This document shows, in pieces, positions 11,143 through 23,332 of a DNA stretch of 64,000 nucleotides. Location of the stretch: contig NC_134934.1 of assembly GCF_051020765.1 (NCBI RefSeq), positions 5,904,001-5,968,000 on the forward strand, read 5' to 3'. This stretch comes from Lasioglossum baleicum (Eukaryota; Arthropoda; Insecta; Hymenoptera; Halictidae). Position 1 is the first letter of the stretch. Each line of letters opens with the position of its first letter. The notes under the pieces are model-generated. The model saw only the letters and a list, made by a program, of their open reading frames with translations. It searched no databases and had not been told where the DNA came from. The translations under genes were made by a program, and so were the position numbers.

Positions 11143-12040
11143 CATTCATCGATTTAGAATATTCACTCTTGAGGGCTCCTTGGAAGATCCAACGCATCAA
11201 AAAGTGGTAAAAGTGGAAAACTAGATTTTGGTCCGTCGCTCAAGGGACCGTGAAGGGAACAATGCGCGATAGGATTGAGACACCGCGTAGAAAGAACAAT
11301 ATCCAGCCCCGAAATCCGTGCTCGCAGCTTCAGCAACTGGATGCTGGGCCATGGAACGGCAAGGGGGTATGGGGCGTTGAGGGGATTGGAGGGGCGGGCA
11401 ACAAGAGAGGAGAAGCGTCGTTAATTTCTACGTCGGCGGAACAAGGCGGCGAGATTTACTGATATTTTTTCCAGTGAGCTTTTAGCGCTCTCCAGTTTTC
11501 TCTCTTTCCACCTCCCGCCCCGCGATGCTCTGCTCGCGCGTTCTCTGCGAGAGCGGTACTCGCGAATTACAAATGTTTATTGCGCCGAGTGGGTTATAAC
11601 GGGCAGCCGGCAGGCGACTAACTAGGGAATTATGCGGCACGGCTCTTTTCGAAATCACCGTGACGTACCCGTGCACGCCTCCTCTGCTCCGGTAATATAA
11701 CCGGAGAGCTGTTTTCCCCGATGGTCCGCGGAGGACCACTGTCTGAAAGCACCGGAAGATTTTATCGCTTTTCTGGAATAATACCGGAAACGTCACCCCG
11801 AGGACCCACCAACGTTACGCTATTCTTTCCTGATCCCTGCGACGCACACGATTCTGTAAAATAGGTGGAATTAATTGAAAAATTGATATAAGCTAATACT
11901 TGATCGAGATAGAATGAAAAGGATATAGACGTACATCTGATCACGTTTGTGTGATTTGGTAGTATATTTTTCTTTTATAATTTGTTGCCTGAGACAGCTA
12001 TTTCTGCTCATATTCATTGGACTGATATAAAAGTAATGAG

Positions 12041-12098
12041 TAGACTGCGTATTTTCTGCATTTACGATAAACATAAATAGGTGTAATTTAAATCAATG
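12041..12098 (+). repeat. Dispersed TAGACTGCGGATTTT motif, copy 1
   Basis: TAGACTGCGTATTTTCTGCA then TTTACGATAAACATAAATAGG, TGTAATTTAAATCA. One of about seven copies of a short interspersed sequence in this window. The shared core is TAGACTGCGGATTTTATGCA, followed by TTTATGG and A-rich sequence. This copy also shares the downstream ATAGG..GT.TAATTTAAATCA with the copy at 58,089. Confidence 0.55.
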
Positions 12099-13305
12099 GA
12101 CAGATTTAAAATATTTAAGGATATTAATTTATCGGTTTCAGCTTGTTGAATTCACTAAAAGATGTAAGGAATTTATAATTGGCTCATCTTACCTATAATT
12201 GATGGAAACAATTTTTATTTTGAAAATAGACTCTGCTTTTACCGGCGCTTGGACGATTTTCACAAATCCTGGTTCGAATTTCGTGCGATTTTGTAGTTCT
12301 TCTTGAGCACCAATGTTCACGTTTCCCATTAATTTAGTTCGTAGGTATATAATTAAATCCCTGCACAAATTGGACTGAATTCAGAGACTTCAATTTCAAT
12401 GATTAAATTTTCCGAGTTTGAATGCCATTTAACGCCCGCAGATTCTATTTCGTGGAATTCCGTGTGAAAATCACCGTTCGGGATCTTTATATCGATGATC
12501 GAACGGATTCCAATTTTTTGATAGAAAGAGGATGAACGAGGATTTTCTGAAAAATGGTAAATACCGTTGCGAATCGTATCGCGGTGCGGTCCGCTGGTTT
12601 CGAATGGAGTCAGCGAATCGTAATTGGTTATTAGCGTCGTCGGTTCGCGTTGTAGCTGGCTATTCGCCGACTCAATTTATTATTATTTATCTGCGGAATT
12701 GTGTCTTGCCGCGTGTGGCCATTTACGAGGTTCACCGGTGAGGTCGAGATCGGTTAATGCAGTGGTGTCCGACACAGCTTACACCTGCACGGGGTTCTTG
12801 GACGTGATAGTAATGGCGTGAAGCAGGCGAAAATCTGGATCGACTTTCGGTCACGTGGCGAGTCGGGCTACGGGCCACGACTCTCGACCCCCAGAAAGCA
12901 CACGGGATGAATATTTATCGTGGCCAGCACGGACACAGCATCGAGACAAATTAACGCCGACCGGTTGAATACGTGCGTGGTCAGCCAGTGTCGCGACGAC
13001 AGAAGCCAATCCTCGAAGATAGGACGACGCGACGTCGCGCTTCAGACCTGGGAATTGCGTAATGAATGCGTAAAATCTTTCGTTTATTTTTTTGAGCACA
13101 CTTCCCCTGCTCTTAATCCTTTGTCAAGGCTTTCGTTCCAGAACTTGCTACATCATGTGTACCACTTGGGACTCTCTTCGCACATACCTTTTTGATGAAT
13201 TTTTTCGAAGTCGAAATACCCATTCATTTTTGTCATTCGTGAACGAAATCCACAATTTACCAATAAACAATAGATGCAATCTTACAGAAAGTTATTAATA
13301 CGCTA

Positions 13306-13327
13306 TGTCAGTTCCCGGGAACTGACA
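13306..13327. repeat. Perfect 22-bp palindrome with TTCCCGGGAA core
   Basis: The sequence equals its own reverse complement over 22 bases (TGTCAGTTCCC / GGGAACTGACA). The core TTCCCGGGAA is TTC-N4-GAA, a spacing used by some STAT-type sites. Any binding function is inference. Confidence 0.6.
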
Positions 13328-13853
13328 GTCTAATACACTGTAACATTAAAAAATATGTTTGCGAACAGATTAAACAGGAATGAGATAACCAGGCCTTCAA
13401 CTAACGCGCAGAAGTATGTTTGTATTTAAAGTTAAATAAAACGTGAAATGGTAAACAGGAGAAAATATGAGTTCATGTTTAACGTGTGACCAAAAAATTC
13501 CCGTAACCAGTGTTTCCTCTATTAACAATTCTAGATCCTTCAGAGTTCACATTCTCTGGCGAAGGAATTTCATTAGCGTTTTCTGTCACTGTCGATACAT
13601 TTCTCACCGTTGCGCAGACCGGATACGCCAGCAATAATTTGCAAAAGTCGCTCGTTCGCTCGGCAAACAAACAGTTTACGAATGCCAGCATTTTTTCATT
13701 AACCCGGACGGGTGAGGGCTGCAGCGCGAGCCAAGAAAATGTATTTTCTAATTAACATGCAACGCATCGGGCCCGTAAGTCTATTAAACGACGCGATTAT
13801 AAAGTTCCTGTTAGACGGTGTTTAATTAATTACCTTCATGAGGAGCGTTACTG

Positions 13854-13888
13854 CGAGAGAGAGAGACGGAGAAAGAGAGAGAGAGAGA
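13854..13888 (+). repeat. (GA)n microsatellite, interrupted
   Basis: GAGAGAGAGAGACGGAGAAAGAGAGAGAGAGA. Confidence 0.9.
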
Positions 13889-14403
13889 ACCAGCCAGAAT
13901 TAATTTCCCCGGTATAGCGGTGGCGAATGAAATCTTGTTAACAATGTGCCCGCGACGGCTGTGGGGCTGCGAATATTAACGTCGCGCGGCTGTTTCGCGA
14001 TCGACAATGGAACGGTAAAAACCTGAGAGTACACGCGCGAACGGCGATAGTCTCGTTCTAATTAATTTCAATCGGACGCTGGCTCCTTGTCACGCGGGAA
14101 TTCGTAATTCCGTCGTGGACCACGGCTATGGCAAGACAGCGATGGCTACCACCCTTGTGCAATTTTAATCGAATATATTGCGAGTGGACGAGGCTGCGAT
14201 AATTTTCCGCTGATTATAAGGAACTTGATTTTAACTCGAACGAGCTATCCAAATGTTCGAACGATTCCACTTTATATGGAAATGTCCCACTAACGACGCG
14301 AACTATCTGTAACTATTTCTTCGAAGTTTTCTGAGCTGATGCAGATAATTAATTGTTAACACTAGATCGAGCCCGTTCAAGTACCGGATTTGCAGTGATT
14401 GTT

Positions 14404-14450
14404 TAGACTGTTGATTTTTTGTACATTTATGGCAAAAATGAGAGGGTGTA
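14404..14450 (+). repeat. Dispersed TAGACTGCGGATTTT motif, copy 2
   Basis: TAGACTGTTGATTTTTTGTA, then CATTTATGGCAAAAATGAGAG, GGTGTAACTTGAAA. It preserves the longest 3' portion of the motif and lies about 45 bases upstream of the palindromic element at 14,494. Confidence 0.5.
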
Positions 14451-14493
14451 ACTTGAAAGAACAGGAGGATTGAACAATTTGAAAATGTGGATG

Positions 14494-15187
14494 TACAGTG
14501 ACCCGAATTAATATCCGGACGCTCTAAAAAAGTCGGTATCTTCTTTAATATTGTACTGCACGATTTGAACTTTTTTGGGAAGCCAGAGCAATTGGTTTAC
14601 CATAGGATGTGAAAAGAAATTTTTTCAAAAAATGCAATTGTTCGGAATTGTGGAAAAAATATTAAAAGTTGTATTTTACAACTTGTTTATGTGGGCCTAT
14701 ATCAAAAATTCAAAACATACGTTCTGTAGATCTGTGCCAATTATATTCACTGTGAAAGTTTCATCGAAATCGGTCGATGCTGGAAGATACGACAGGCATT
14801 GAAAGATGTAGGAATCCTTAGATTTACGATTGTAGTTAGTGGCCGAAAATCGTGAAAATCTGCAATTTTTACCATCTTTAAACATTTGCAGCGCATTGTA
14901 ACGTCGACCGATTTTGACAAAATTTTCAGAATATTTTTAATTGACACAGATCTACAAAACGTATTTTAAAAATTTTCAATATAGGCTCACATAAAAAAGT
15001 TGTAAAATGCAACTTTTAGTATTTTTTCTACAATTCCGATCTATCGCGATTTTTGAAAAAATTTCTTTTCACATCCTGTAGTAAACTAATTGCTCCAGCT
15101 TCCCAAAAACGTTAAACTCCTATAGTAGAATATTAAAAACGTTATCGTCTTTTTTAGGGGGTCCGAATACTAATTCGGGTCACTGTA
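14494..15187. mobile_element. Long-palindrome DNA transposon (690 bp), CAGTGACCC termini, TA duplication
   Basis: TA flanks lie at 14,494-14,495 and 15,186-15,187. The left end CAGTGACCCGAATTAATA matches the right end read inward, CAGTGACCCGAATTAGTA, with 24 of about 26 terminal bases alike. The arms continue to the centre. GGATGTGAAAAGAAATTTTT at about 14,606 is mirrored at about 15,059-15,079, and AAAAGTTGTATTTTACAACTT at about 14,664 is mirrored near 15,000. The central arm sequence (GTTTCATCGAAATCGGTCGATG) resembles that of the element at 4,052. TA duplication and CAGTG ends suggest a Tc1/mariner-related, non-autonomous element. Confidence 0.85.
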
Positions 15188-16379
15188 TGAATAATTTCCA
15201 ACACATATTGAAGTCAAAGAAAGTATAAAATTTCTATGTCGTTCCTGTTTCCTGGAATTGATGCAATTTTCATTTTGCACAGAGATCCGCTGTCTAGTCA
15301 ACATTGAAACATTACTCATCGTTTATTCTTGAATTGCCGTGCACTTTGAAATTCATCGAAACGGTAAAACACGCTCGTCGGTCATCACGCTAACATCTCC
15401 CAGGGGGTGAGATCTCATGGGGGTGTGAAAACGGGGGCTTCCCTTAACCGGAAACGCGGGAATAAAGGCTCCTTTTATTTCCGCTGTGGAGCACGGGAAC
15501 GCCAAAAAGGTATGCGAATTGTAATGGAGAGAGAGAGAGAGAGAGAGTTCCGTGTGCATCCCACCTGGCGTTTGAAATTTTCATTGAGAGAATATTAAAC
15601 AACAGTGCCGCGTTGTTCGCCGGCTCCCTGCTAGTCGCATTTCTGTTTAAGTTTCCCGATGACGTCGAGTCGCTGGAACATTAACAAGGAAGCCTGCAGA
15701 GACGTTTCCTCTCGGCGAATTCCGCACGACGGCAATTCCGCTTCGCCTAATTTCCGCGTGGAATTGTCGCTCCCCGTGATCGAACCGAAGGATATCGGCA
15801 AACGCGGCTAACGAACGCAGAACCAGGAATGATTGGCACACTCGTCGGCCGGGATTTACTTGTTAATCGTTAATCACCGTGTTTATGCTTCCGATTACAA
15901 TCGGCGTATTATCTTGATGAAATATTAACACAGCGAATTCATAATTAATGAAAGAATACGCGGAGCACGCAGCTCGTCCCAGGGATTTCGATATTCGACA
16001 GCTGGCTCCACTCAAAGCGATTTTTCACCGCGTAATTATGATAATTATAGATCCATATGTTTAATTGGTACTATCGATACGCCGATAATTAAAGTACTCG
16101 GAAATCCAGCGCGCGCGTGCGATTCGTTATTGTTGCCTGGGAACAATCGCGCATAAGCGGGATGGTAAATAGTCCTTAAATAAACACCCGTTAAATAAAT
16201 ACCGGAGCGAACACGCAAGTTATAGGAAACTCGTTTAATGTTTCGAGACTTGATTTGTGTTGCCCATTTCGATCATGATTTTCCGTCCGAAATTTAATAC
16301 GACCAATTGCGGAGGAATCCGTTCAATTATCTTTGTTTTCGAACTAATATTTAAAAAAAAACCTTTCTAAAAGACTTTC
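15188..16379. other. Non-coding stretch with a (GA)n run
   Basis: A clean (GA)n tract occupies 15,527-15,547. The rest is CpG-rich unique sequence to about 16,150, then AT-rich. No exon or element seen. Confidence 0.5.
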
Positions 16380-16580
16380 TAAAAACCACGCTTATATTAA
16401 AGTGCACTAAACAGGAGGACATAATTTTTTTATACATTATTTACTATAAATAAAAGCGTGGAGCGCTAAACTATATTGACGTAATCTTCGTGGGCGCTCC
16501 ACGCTCTTATTCATAGTAACTAGTGTGTAAAAAGATTACTTTCTCCTTTTTAGTGCATTTTAATATAAGCGTGGTTTTTA
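16380..16580. mobile_element. Short palindromic element (201 bp)
   Basis: TAAAAACCACGCTTATATTAA at left is mirrored by TTAATATAAGCGTGGTTTTTA at right, and the arms continue through GTGCACTAAA..GGAG to AGCGTGGAGCGC near the centre. Arms are about 85 bases with scattered mismatches. A 15-base piece of the terminus (TAATATAAGCGTGGT) recurs at about 17,391. Superfamily unclear. Confidence 0.7.
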
Positions 16581-16650
16581 AAAAGCTTTTTTTATATATT
16601 TTTTTATTTTCTACTTTTTAACCTTTTTTGGTATGAAATAGTAAGATATA

Positions 16651-17010
16651 TACAGGGTGTCCCAAAATTCGTGAAAATCCCGAAAGGGGGTGGTTCCTGA
16701 GACCATTTCAAGCGACATTTTCCTTTGCAAAAATGTTATCCGCGGCTTTGTTTAGGAGTTATTAACGAAAAACACGGACCAATCAGAGCGCGACCTAGAC
16801 GCTAGTTGGCACAGTCGGCCCGGCGCGCCAACTGTCGATTGGCCGACTGTGCCAACTAGCGTCTAGGTCGCGCTCTGATTGGTCCGTGTTTTTCGTTAAT
16901 AACTCCTAAACAAAGCCGCGGATAACATTTTTGCAAAGGAAAATGTCGCTTGAAATGGTCTCAGGAACCACCCCCTTTCGGGATTTTCACGAATTTTGGG
17001 ACACCCTGTA
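16651..17010. mobile_element. Family A palindrome: intact MITE with identical 168-bp arms
   Basis: TA flanks at 16,651-16,652 and 17,009-17,010 enclose 356 bases starting CAGGGTGTCCCAAAATTCG and ending with its reverse complement. By eye the two arms are identical for about 168 bases, leaving a centre of roughly 20 bases around CCGGCGCGCCAACTGTCGAT. Such perfect symmetry implies a very recent insertion or arm homogenisation. Each arm carries GACCAATCAGAGCGCGAC, an inverted pair of CCAATCAG boxes. No ORF. It needs a transposase in trans. TA duplication is compatible with a mariner-type enzyme; the superfamily is not proven. Confidence 0.9.
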
Positions 17011-17429
17011 TAGAAACGCAAGATATGGAAATACGCGAGATAGAATGAGGGGATGACTCCGAGAGACGACATCTCTTGATGGAGTTTGAAATTGTCCGAA
17101 ATGGAACTGAATGAACAGAACACCACACTGACTGAGGTCCTTCGGTGCGAAGTGCGTCAGTGGAGTGGGAACGCGTAGTGGAGTAGGGAGAGCTGGCGCG
17201 CGGAGTGGGGATCGCTGAACGCGATGATACTACCGAGCGTCGCGCGACGAGGTGTGACGGTTAATATTAAAATTTTTTTTCTCCTGAACGCACAGTATTT
17301 TTAAAAATTTGTTTTTTAATATTGCATTGTCATCCAGTTCTGAGCTATGTTTAAAGGTTCAAGTCAACAACAACGACAATTCTGCAAGCTAATATAAGCG
17401 TGGTAAAATGAAAAAGAATCTGTGAAATT

Positions 17430-17880
17430 CACACAATGGAAAGAGAATGGAAACGAAGAGAACAATAATGAAACTTCTCTCCTCTTTGGTAGCTGAAATA
17501 TGGTATCTTTGAGAACTAAGTAGCGGCGGTTCATAGCACCTCGGAAGACTTCAAAGGAATAGTCATTGTAAGTCCCCCGCTGCGTACTAAGCATTTTTGG
17601 TTTGCGGTTTAAGAATTTTCAAGTGTATCAGTCGAGGAGGAAGGTAACAAAGCGGTGGTGTGATGAAACTTCCGCTTTTGCACGCGAGATGTGATATTTC
17701 TAAGGGCTGGTAGCAGGTAATAACACCTCGGCAGACTTCAAAGCGGTAGTAGTTGCAGGTTCCATCTAGATCGTAAGCTTTTTTGGCTTGTGATTAAAGA
17801 ATTTCGAGTGCGCCTGTCAAAGGGAAGAAAAAGAGCGCCGAAGATTATGAAAGCGAAGTCTTGTATTCTTTAAGTAATAT
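17430..17880 (+). repeat. Diverged tandem duplication, 187-bp period, over two units
   Basis: CACCTCGGAAGACTTCAAAG at 17,537 recurs as CACCTCGGCAGACTTCAAAG at 17,724. Following sequence also aligns: GTAGTT/GTCATT GYAGGTYCC, CTAAGCATTTTTGG against GTAAGCTTTTTTGG, and TTTAAGAATTTTCAAGTG against TAAAGAATTTCGAGTG. An ATGAAAC/ATGAAAGC anchor preceded by purine-rich sequence occurs near 17,470, 17,663 and 17,848. Confidence 0.7.
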
Positions 17881-17881
17881 T

Positions 17882-17912
17882 TTTTATAAAAAAATATTTC
17901 ACCATGATAATC
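17882..17912 (-). repeat. Dispersed TAGACTGCGGATTTT motif, copy 3 (internally deleted)
   Basis: On the minus strand TAGACTGCGGATTATCATGG then TGAAATATTTT. About ten bases between GGATT and ATGG are missing relative to the 58,089 copy. Confidence 0.45.
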
Positions 17913-20900
17913 CGCAGTCTAGTGACGAATCTTCTGAAATACATTTCCAATTTACCGGAAGCATCGTCAAGAGAAAAGAAAATTCATTTCCCTGCACAAT
18001 TTCCCCAAATTCTCCGATAAAAGCGTTTCCCAAAAAGCGTAGCTTGTCATCGAGTGGTAAAACTAGCATTTTGCGTGAGCTTTACGTGGAACACACGTAT
18101 CAAGCCTGACAATTTCCCAGTAATTCGAGGCCGAGCATCGAAGTGATTTTTTTCGCAGCGGCAATGAAGCGTTAGCAGCGAATGGGATTCGTTTATGCTC
18201 GGTCTATATTTAGTTCCGGGAGCTTTTATCGTTGGGTAAAAAAGCTCCAGGTCCGGTTCGAGGAGAGTTCGAGGATAAACCGTGTGGCGCGAGTAAATTT
18301 TAGGGGTGGCTTCGGCAGTTCCGCGTCGAAAAGACGACCGTGCTTGCGATGGATCAATTAGTAGAAGGGAGCAGATGATCCCAACCCTTGAGAGAGGTCT
18401 ATCGTGGTGTACGATGAGCGTAACCGTCGCGTTACGGCCCGGGTTGGGTGGTCGTTACTTTTATCGTCCATCGAAGTCCGGAACACGGAAATCGCCGTGC
18501 GGATTACGAGGGACAGGATTCTTCCTTTCCTAACAGGGTAGATCGTGGAAAATTTTTCCCTCGTCCCATCGTCCCAAGGTTGAATCGGGTCGAGTCGATT
18601 CGATGTAATCGCGGCTTTTTCTCAAAATATCAGCCCGAGAAATTAAACCGGAGGACGCACGCGCGCGAACCGTTCGCCTGAAATCACGATTGCCGACCAG
18701 CTCAGAGCTAATATCGACCGCTGAACACTGTGTTTTTTCTGCCAGAGAAAATTGGAACTGTGGTTCATCCACTGAAGATGAGGACTGATGGTGTTTGGTT
18801 TGTTGTCTTTGCAGTCTCTTCATTCGATATAAATCGGTATTCAAGCGTAATGGAGGTTTATACGTCTGATTTGTTGTCTTTTTAATCTCTCCATCGAGGA
18901 GAGACTGGCGGATATTTCATTATTTTCAAGATTTTAACTTAACACCCATACGGTCTCCAGAATTATTTTCACTGAAATTTCTAAAATACAGTCAACAAAT
19001 TGTATTCCATCAATAACGAATTTATAATTTTTACGTTGTAAAAGTTTACAACACAAGCGAAAGAAATGAAGGATTTTACACCACCTAAAACCAGAAAATG
19101 GCAAAAATTTTCACATCGAGTAACGCGTGAAGCTTAATGGTAGTGGGTGTGTAGTAAAAAATTTAATAACTTTTATTGTATCCTTTTTTGCACCTGCATT
19201 TTCTTCCCTCCGAGGCGGTCTATTGAGATTTTAGAATAATAGACTGCATTGTGACCGTTAAGACAATGCATCTGCCCCATACCTCCGTATAGTTATTACT
19301 GCATACTTCGCTGATACACACGTCCCAGTGCTCTCTGTACTCTCAGCAGGTTTGATATTCTGTAACTTTTTTTTTCTTCCACCTAAAGTGGAACATGCGC
19401 TGAAGGATACAGGACATTTTTATTCTCTGCAGAAAGTGACGGAAAAAAGGAGGGTCTAAAAACAGGCATGCTTTTACGAGTGGAAAATGCATATTCCATG
19501 CTGATATAGAGGTGGCAAGTATTTTTCATTTAATAACAGATTTGTCTGATATCATCAGACTGATGGAAAATGCTTCTTGTAGAAAATCTCGAAGACGAAA
19601 AATATCCACAGCATTATTAATGGAACTAATTAACTGCAAACCAAATTTCGTGACTCAGTCCTATTTTCTTCCATTCCTCTATCCCAATTCTTTAAAAAAA
19701 AATGAGGTCAAATCGTGCTTTTAAAAGAACTAGCTCAAAAATCGCGTTGTCAACGAATGAAAAAGCAAAACCTCGCGAGAGAGAGTTTCCGGCAGAGAAT
19801 CTACCGTCGTATCAATATAAAATCGTGCAGAAGCCGGCGAAAAAGACATCGAGGAGCATTACCTCGTCCGGTACGTGCCGGAGGGATCGTAATCGAACGG
19901 TTTCCAGTATGGAATTTTCGAAAGCGAAGAGAGTTCGGTTGTCCTCCATTAGGAAGAAAATTTCGGACTGTTCACGGGGCATGGTGGGCGGGTTTACCAT
20001 CCATTAAAAATTCGCTCGGCCGGATGACGCCGGTTAAATAACCGGGCCTCTCTTCTTCCTCGGGGCTACCACCCCCGCGTGATAGCGGTGGAAACATTAT
20101 TTCATGCGCCGTGGCTCGGTGGAGACGGTAGAGAAAGATTCTCGATGATGAAAATCGCGGATTCTATGCCGGACCTCCATTTCCGTACGAAAGTCTTGTG
20201 CAATTTCAATCCTCTTTTTACGGGGGCGGAGAAACGAAGGGACGGGGTGGATCCTCCTCTCGCAGTTTTCCTTTTTTCCTGCCCCGCCTTTTTTCTTCCC
20301 ATCGCGGAACCCGTTTCCCTGGTTTTCACCCCTCCAAAAACAGGAGAAAGAAGGACGAAGGGAGGGGGTGATAAAAGGAAAAAACGAAAGAAACGCTAGC
20401 TCGATTTCTTTTCAGTTTATAAAGAGATAGACCCCGACGGTTCTGAATCTCGATAAAATGTGCTGTGTGCCCGGCCAGCTATCCTCTCTTTTTCTCGCCC
20501 TCCTCTTCAGTTCGGCCTCATTTCGCAACCCCGGCTTTTATCCTCGTGTCATTAGTCCCCCGTACTTCATTACGAAAATTTCCCATTCCCTTCGCCTGCA
20601 CCCCCGCTTACACCCCCGTTTCTATCCGAGACCCGAGCCGACCCGCTCCGTCTTCCTACGGGTGTGTGTGCGCGCGAACACCCGGCTGGAAATTAATTTC
20701 AACCAATACATCGCGGCCCGATATGTCGCCTGTAAAGAGAACGGGCGCTGAATTACTCGTCAGCACGATTCATTGATGTCCGTTTAGCGGTCTATCGCTC
20801 ACCCCTTTCCTCGTGCTGTGTCTACAAACCGACACACATACTGGCTCCAACCCTTCACACCTTCGTGTCAACCCTCTCCGGTTGGCGAAGCCACGAAATA

Positions 20901-23280
20901 ATTATTTCTTTGGTACCGCGTTTCAGGGTTTTTAAATCTCTCCCTTGTTCTGCGATTTTTCTTGCGGTCACCGTGAATAGAACTTCTTCGTGGCTTGTCA
21001 TTTTAAGGGAGAAAGGACATTTGCGGCTAGTGTAGTCTTGTATTTAGTTAAGTTAAATTCAAATAGAGATTGTGTCTGTTGGTTTCTTCTCTTAACAATT
21101 TTAATAAGTTGAAAATAAGAGATTGAACACATTCAATTCAATAGCATCAATCAATACGACGTTTCATTACTCTTTTCAGTATAATACAATTCAAGTGGGC
21201 GGGTAGTCCTTGAAAAAGAACGGGAATTAAAAATTCCATTCTCCCCGCGAAATAAACTGAAGCTAAGATAAACGTTCTTTGAGTGTGTATTTTGCAATAT
21301 TCTGAAGACTTTTGTTCGCGCTGCAGGCACACAACGTTCCTGACGTACGTAAAATGTTCACTCGCTACGTATAAGGAGAAATTGCTTTCACTGTGGCTTT
21401 CTTTATATTACAATTGCTACACGTGAAAGCATAGCTTAGAAGTGCTCTCTTTATCTGCAGTTTCTTACATTTACCTCTATACTGGTAAACACAGTGGTTT
21501 CGCAATGTGTTTGTACAAAGAGTAAATTCATTCAATGCATTTTCATTGATATTACAACTGTTATTCAGCATTGATAGTTGTTTGTATATATATATATATT
21601 GGGACAACCTAATAATGCATGGACCCTGCCGACAGATTCGGGGACCCTGAAACTTTCGGGAGCCCGGCGCAGCGTGGTTCTGAGAAAAATTCCCGACCCG
21701 ACATTGTCGGGTTCCCGGCACACACCTCTGCCAGATCCGTATCCGTGTAGCCTCGCCGGAAGTTCGCAACGCCACCGACCGGATGTTCTTTCCGGGTTCT
21801 CCGGGGGTAATATTAAAAACAGAGAAGGTGGGGTAGGAGGCGGCTTGGCTGGGTTTCAGGGAGCGGCTCGCCAGACAGGAAGAAGCGGAATCGCGCGAAA
21901 ATTTATGAAACTATGCATATGTAATACGCGGTCGGACAAGAGTCCGGGTGTGCGTACGAACGGAAGCGTAAAATGGCTCGGATTGCGGGCGCAAAACGGT
22001 TCGCGAGGGCTCTCTTCCACCGAGTCGGTCGTCCGTCCCCTCTGTTGGAACAACCAGAGGCTCCTGGTTGTCTTGCCTTGTTTGCTGAGATTAATTTCTC
22101 TGTATGATTGTTTTTTCCTTTCGACCCCCGAGACAGTCGTATTTAATACCTCCTGCCTGGGGGGTTAAACGGCGGGGGTTGACGTCGGTTCTGGATTTGC
22201 CGGGGATTAATGGCGTTAGTTCGTGAAACGGACGGTGGAGGGTAAAATTGCATCGGCTGGGTTAATGTTAATTGGTCGGGAATTTTCACTGAAGTGTTGT
22301 TCGTAAAACCGCAAGAAAATTTGTTCGCAACACAGTTTTCTGAGTGATTACGTTGTGCAGCTTGGTAGCTCCTTTAAATTGACTTGATGTGGTCCTTGAA
22401 CTGTTCTGCATACTCCGATACAAGGATACATAGTGTTTTCATACTCCGATAGTGACCCAGAGTATCAGAATCGTCATCCAATTACACCCTGAACCGAGCA
22501 TTTACGAGCACTCTTCAATCCCGCCAATTAATTAAACAACAGCGGCGTTAATTACATCGGCAGCGTTTCTCACAAACTCGATCGAACCTCTCGACGAGTT
22601 TGTCGATGCAAGAAAATATTCCAGTAAAAGGAGAGTTTCTCGATCGGAAAAAACGGTAATTAGCCGGCGATCGAAAGAGAGAAACGTCTTCCAACCTCTT
22701 TTTCATCGCGCGCCACGGCGAGAGGAGACGGAAACGGCGAATCGGAAGAACGCCGTCGGAAACGCAAGAACGAAAAGTCATTTGTCGCCCGATATTTCCG
22801 GCGGCGACGTCCCGCTTTGTCTTTCGCTGCGAGAGAGAGACCGGGCACTCCCTGCGAAATAGGCGGATCTTAAGAACGTCATTTGGTTTGTGAAAGCGAG
22901 CCTCCGAGTGTGAGTAATGCGAATACATTTTCTTGGAGTACGCCGGCTGCTTTATTTCCGCCGATACACACTGCTTTGTGCGGCAAAGTACACGTCGCGA
23001 CGGTCCTGCTCGGCCCGTTTCACTGATACGCCTCGTATAAACGCGTCTGTGCCGCCATTCCCCTTCATCAAAAAATTTCTTGGACATCCGTCCGAATATT
23101 CACGAACACTAAAGCTCATATTAGAAAGAAAAAAAAGTTTTTGTATTTAGTAGTTGTCAAATCTTTTACTAGATACTGAGGCAAAGAAGTATTTCTGTTT
23201 TATAATGATTAATGATTGTAGCCAGACTGTGTGTGGCTTTTTGTGGTTTTCATGGTGTGTATAAAATTTGCAAATGCAAA
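17913..23280. other. Non-coding stretch of 5.4 kb
   Basis: Long mosaic with CpG-rich blocks at 18,250-18,720, 19,850-20,780, 21,630-22,200 and 22,540-23,060. Frames up to 196 codons occur in the GC-rich parts on both strands, without domains or splice context. A (TA)n run lies at 21,585-21,599. No transposon ends recognised; this is the longest transposon-free part of the left half. Confidence 0.45.
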
Positions 23281-23314
23281 TATTTTGTCATAAATACACA
23301 AAATCCGCAGTCTA
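23281..23314 (-). repeat. Dispersed TAGACTGCGGATTTT motif, copy 4
   Basis: On the minus strand TAGACTGCGGATTTTGTGTA then TTTATGACAAAATA. It ends 19 bases before the TA of the element at 23,333. Confidence 0.55.
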
Positions 23315-23332
23315 CTTATTCTTCTGGATGAG

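Larger units (their letters stand above)
11143..14403. other. Non-coding stretch of 3.2 kb
   Basis: Mosaic of CpG-rich (11,200-11,800; 12,700-13,050; 13,900-14,150) and AT-rich segments. No exon or complete element seen. The small items inside it (dispersed motif 12,041; palindrome 13,306; GA run 13,854) are listed separately. Confidence 0.5.

Noticed and set aside
12255..12300. GGTTCGAATTT resembling a tRNA B box
   Set aside because: The trailing bases do not fit GGTTCGANTCC, no A box lies at the right distance, and no cloverleaf can be drawn.
22548..23087. 179-codon minus-strand open frame
   Set aside because: Arg/Ser/Lys-rich translation in a CpG block, no splice or promoter context; best explained by composition.
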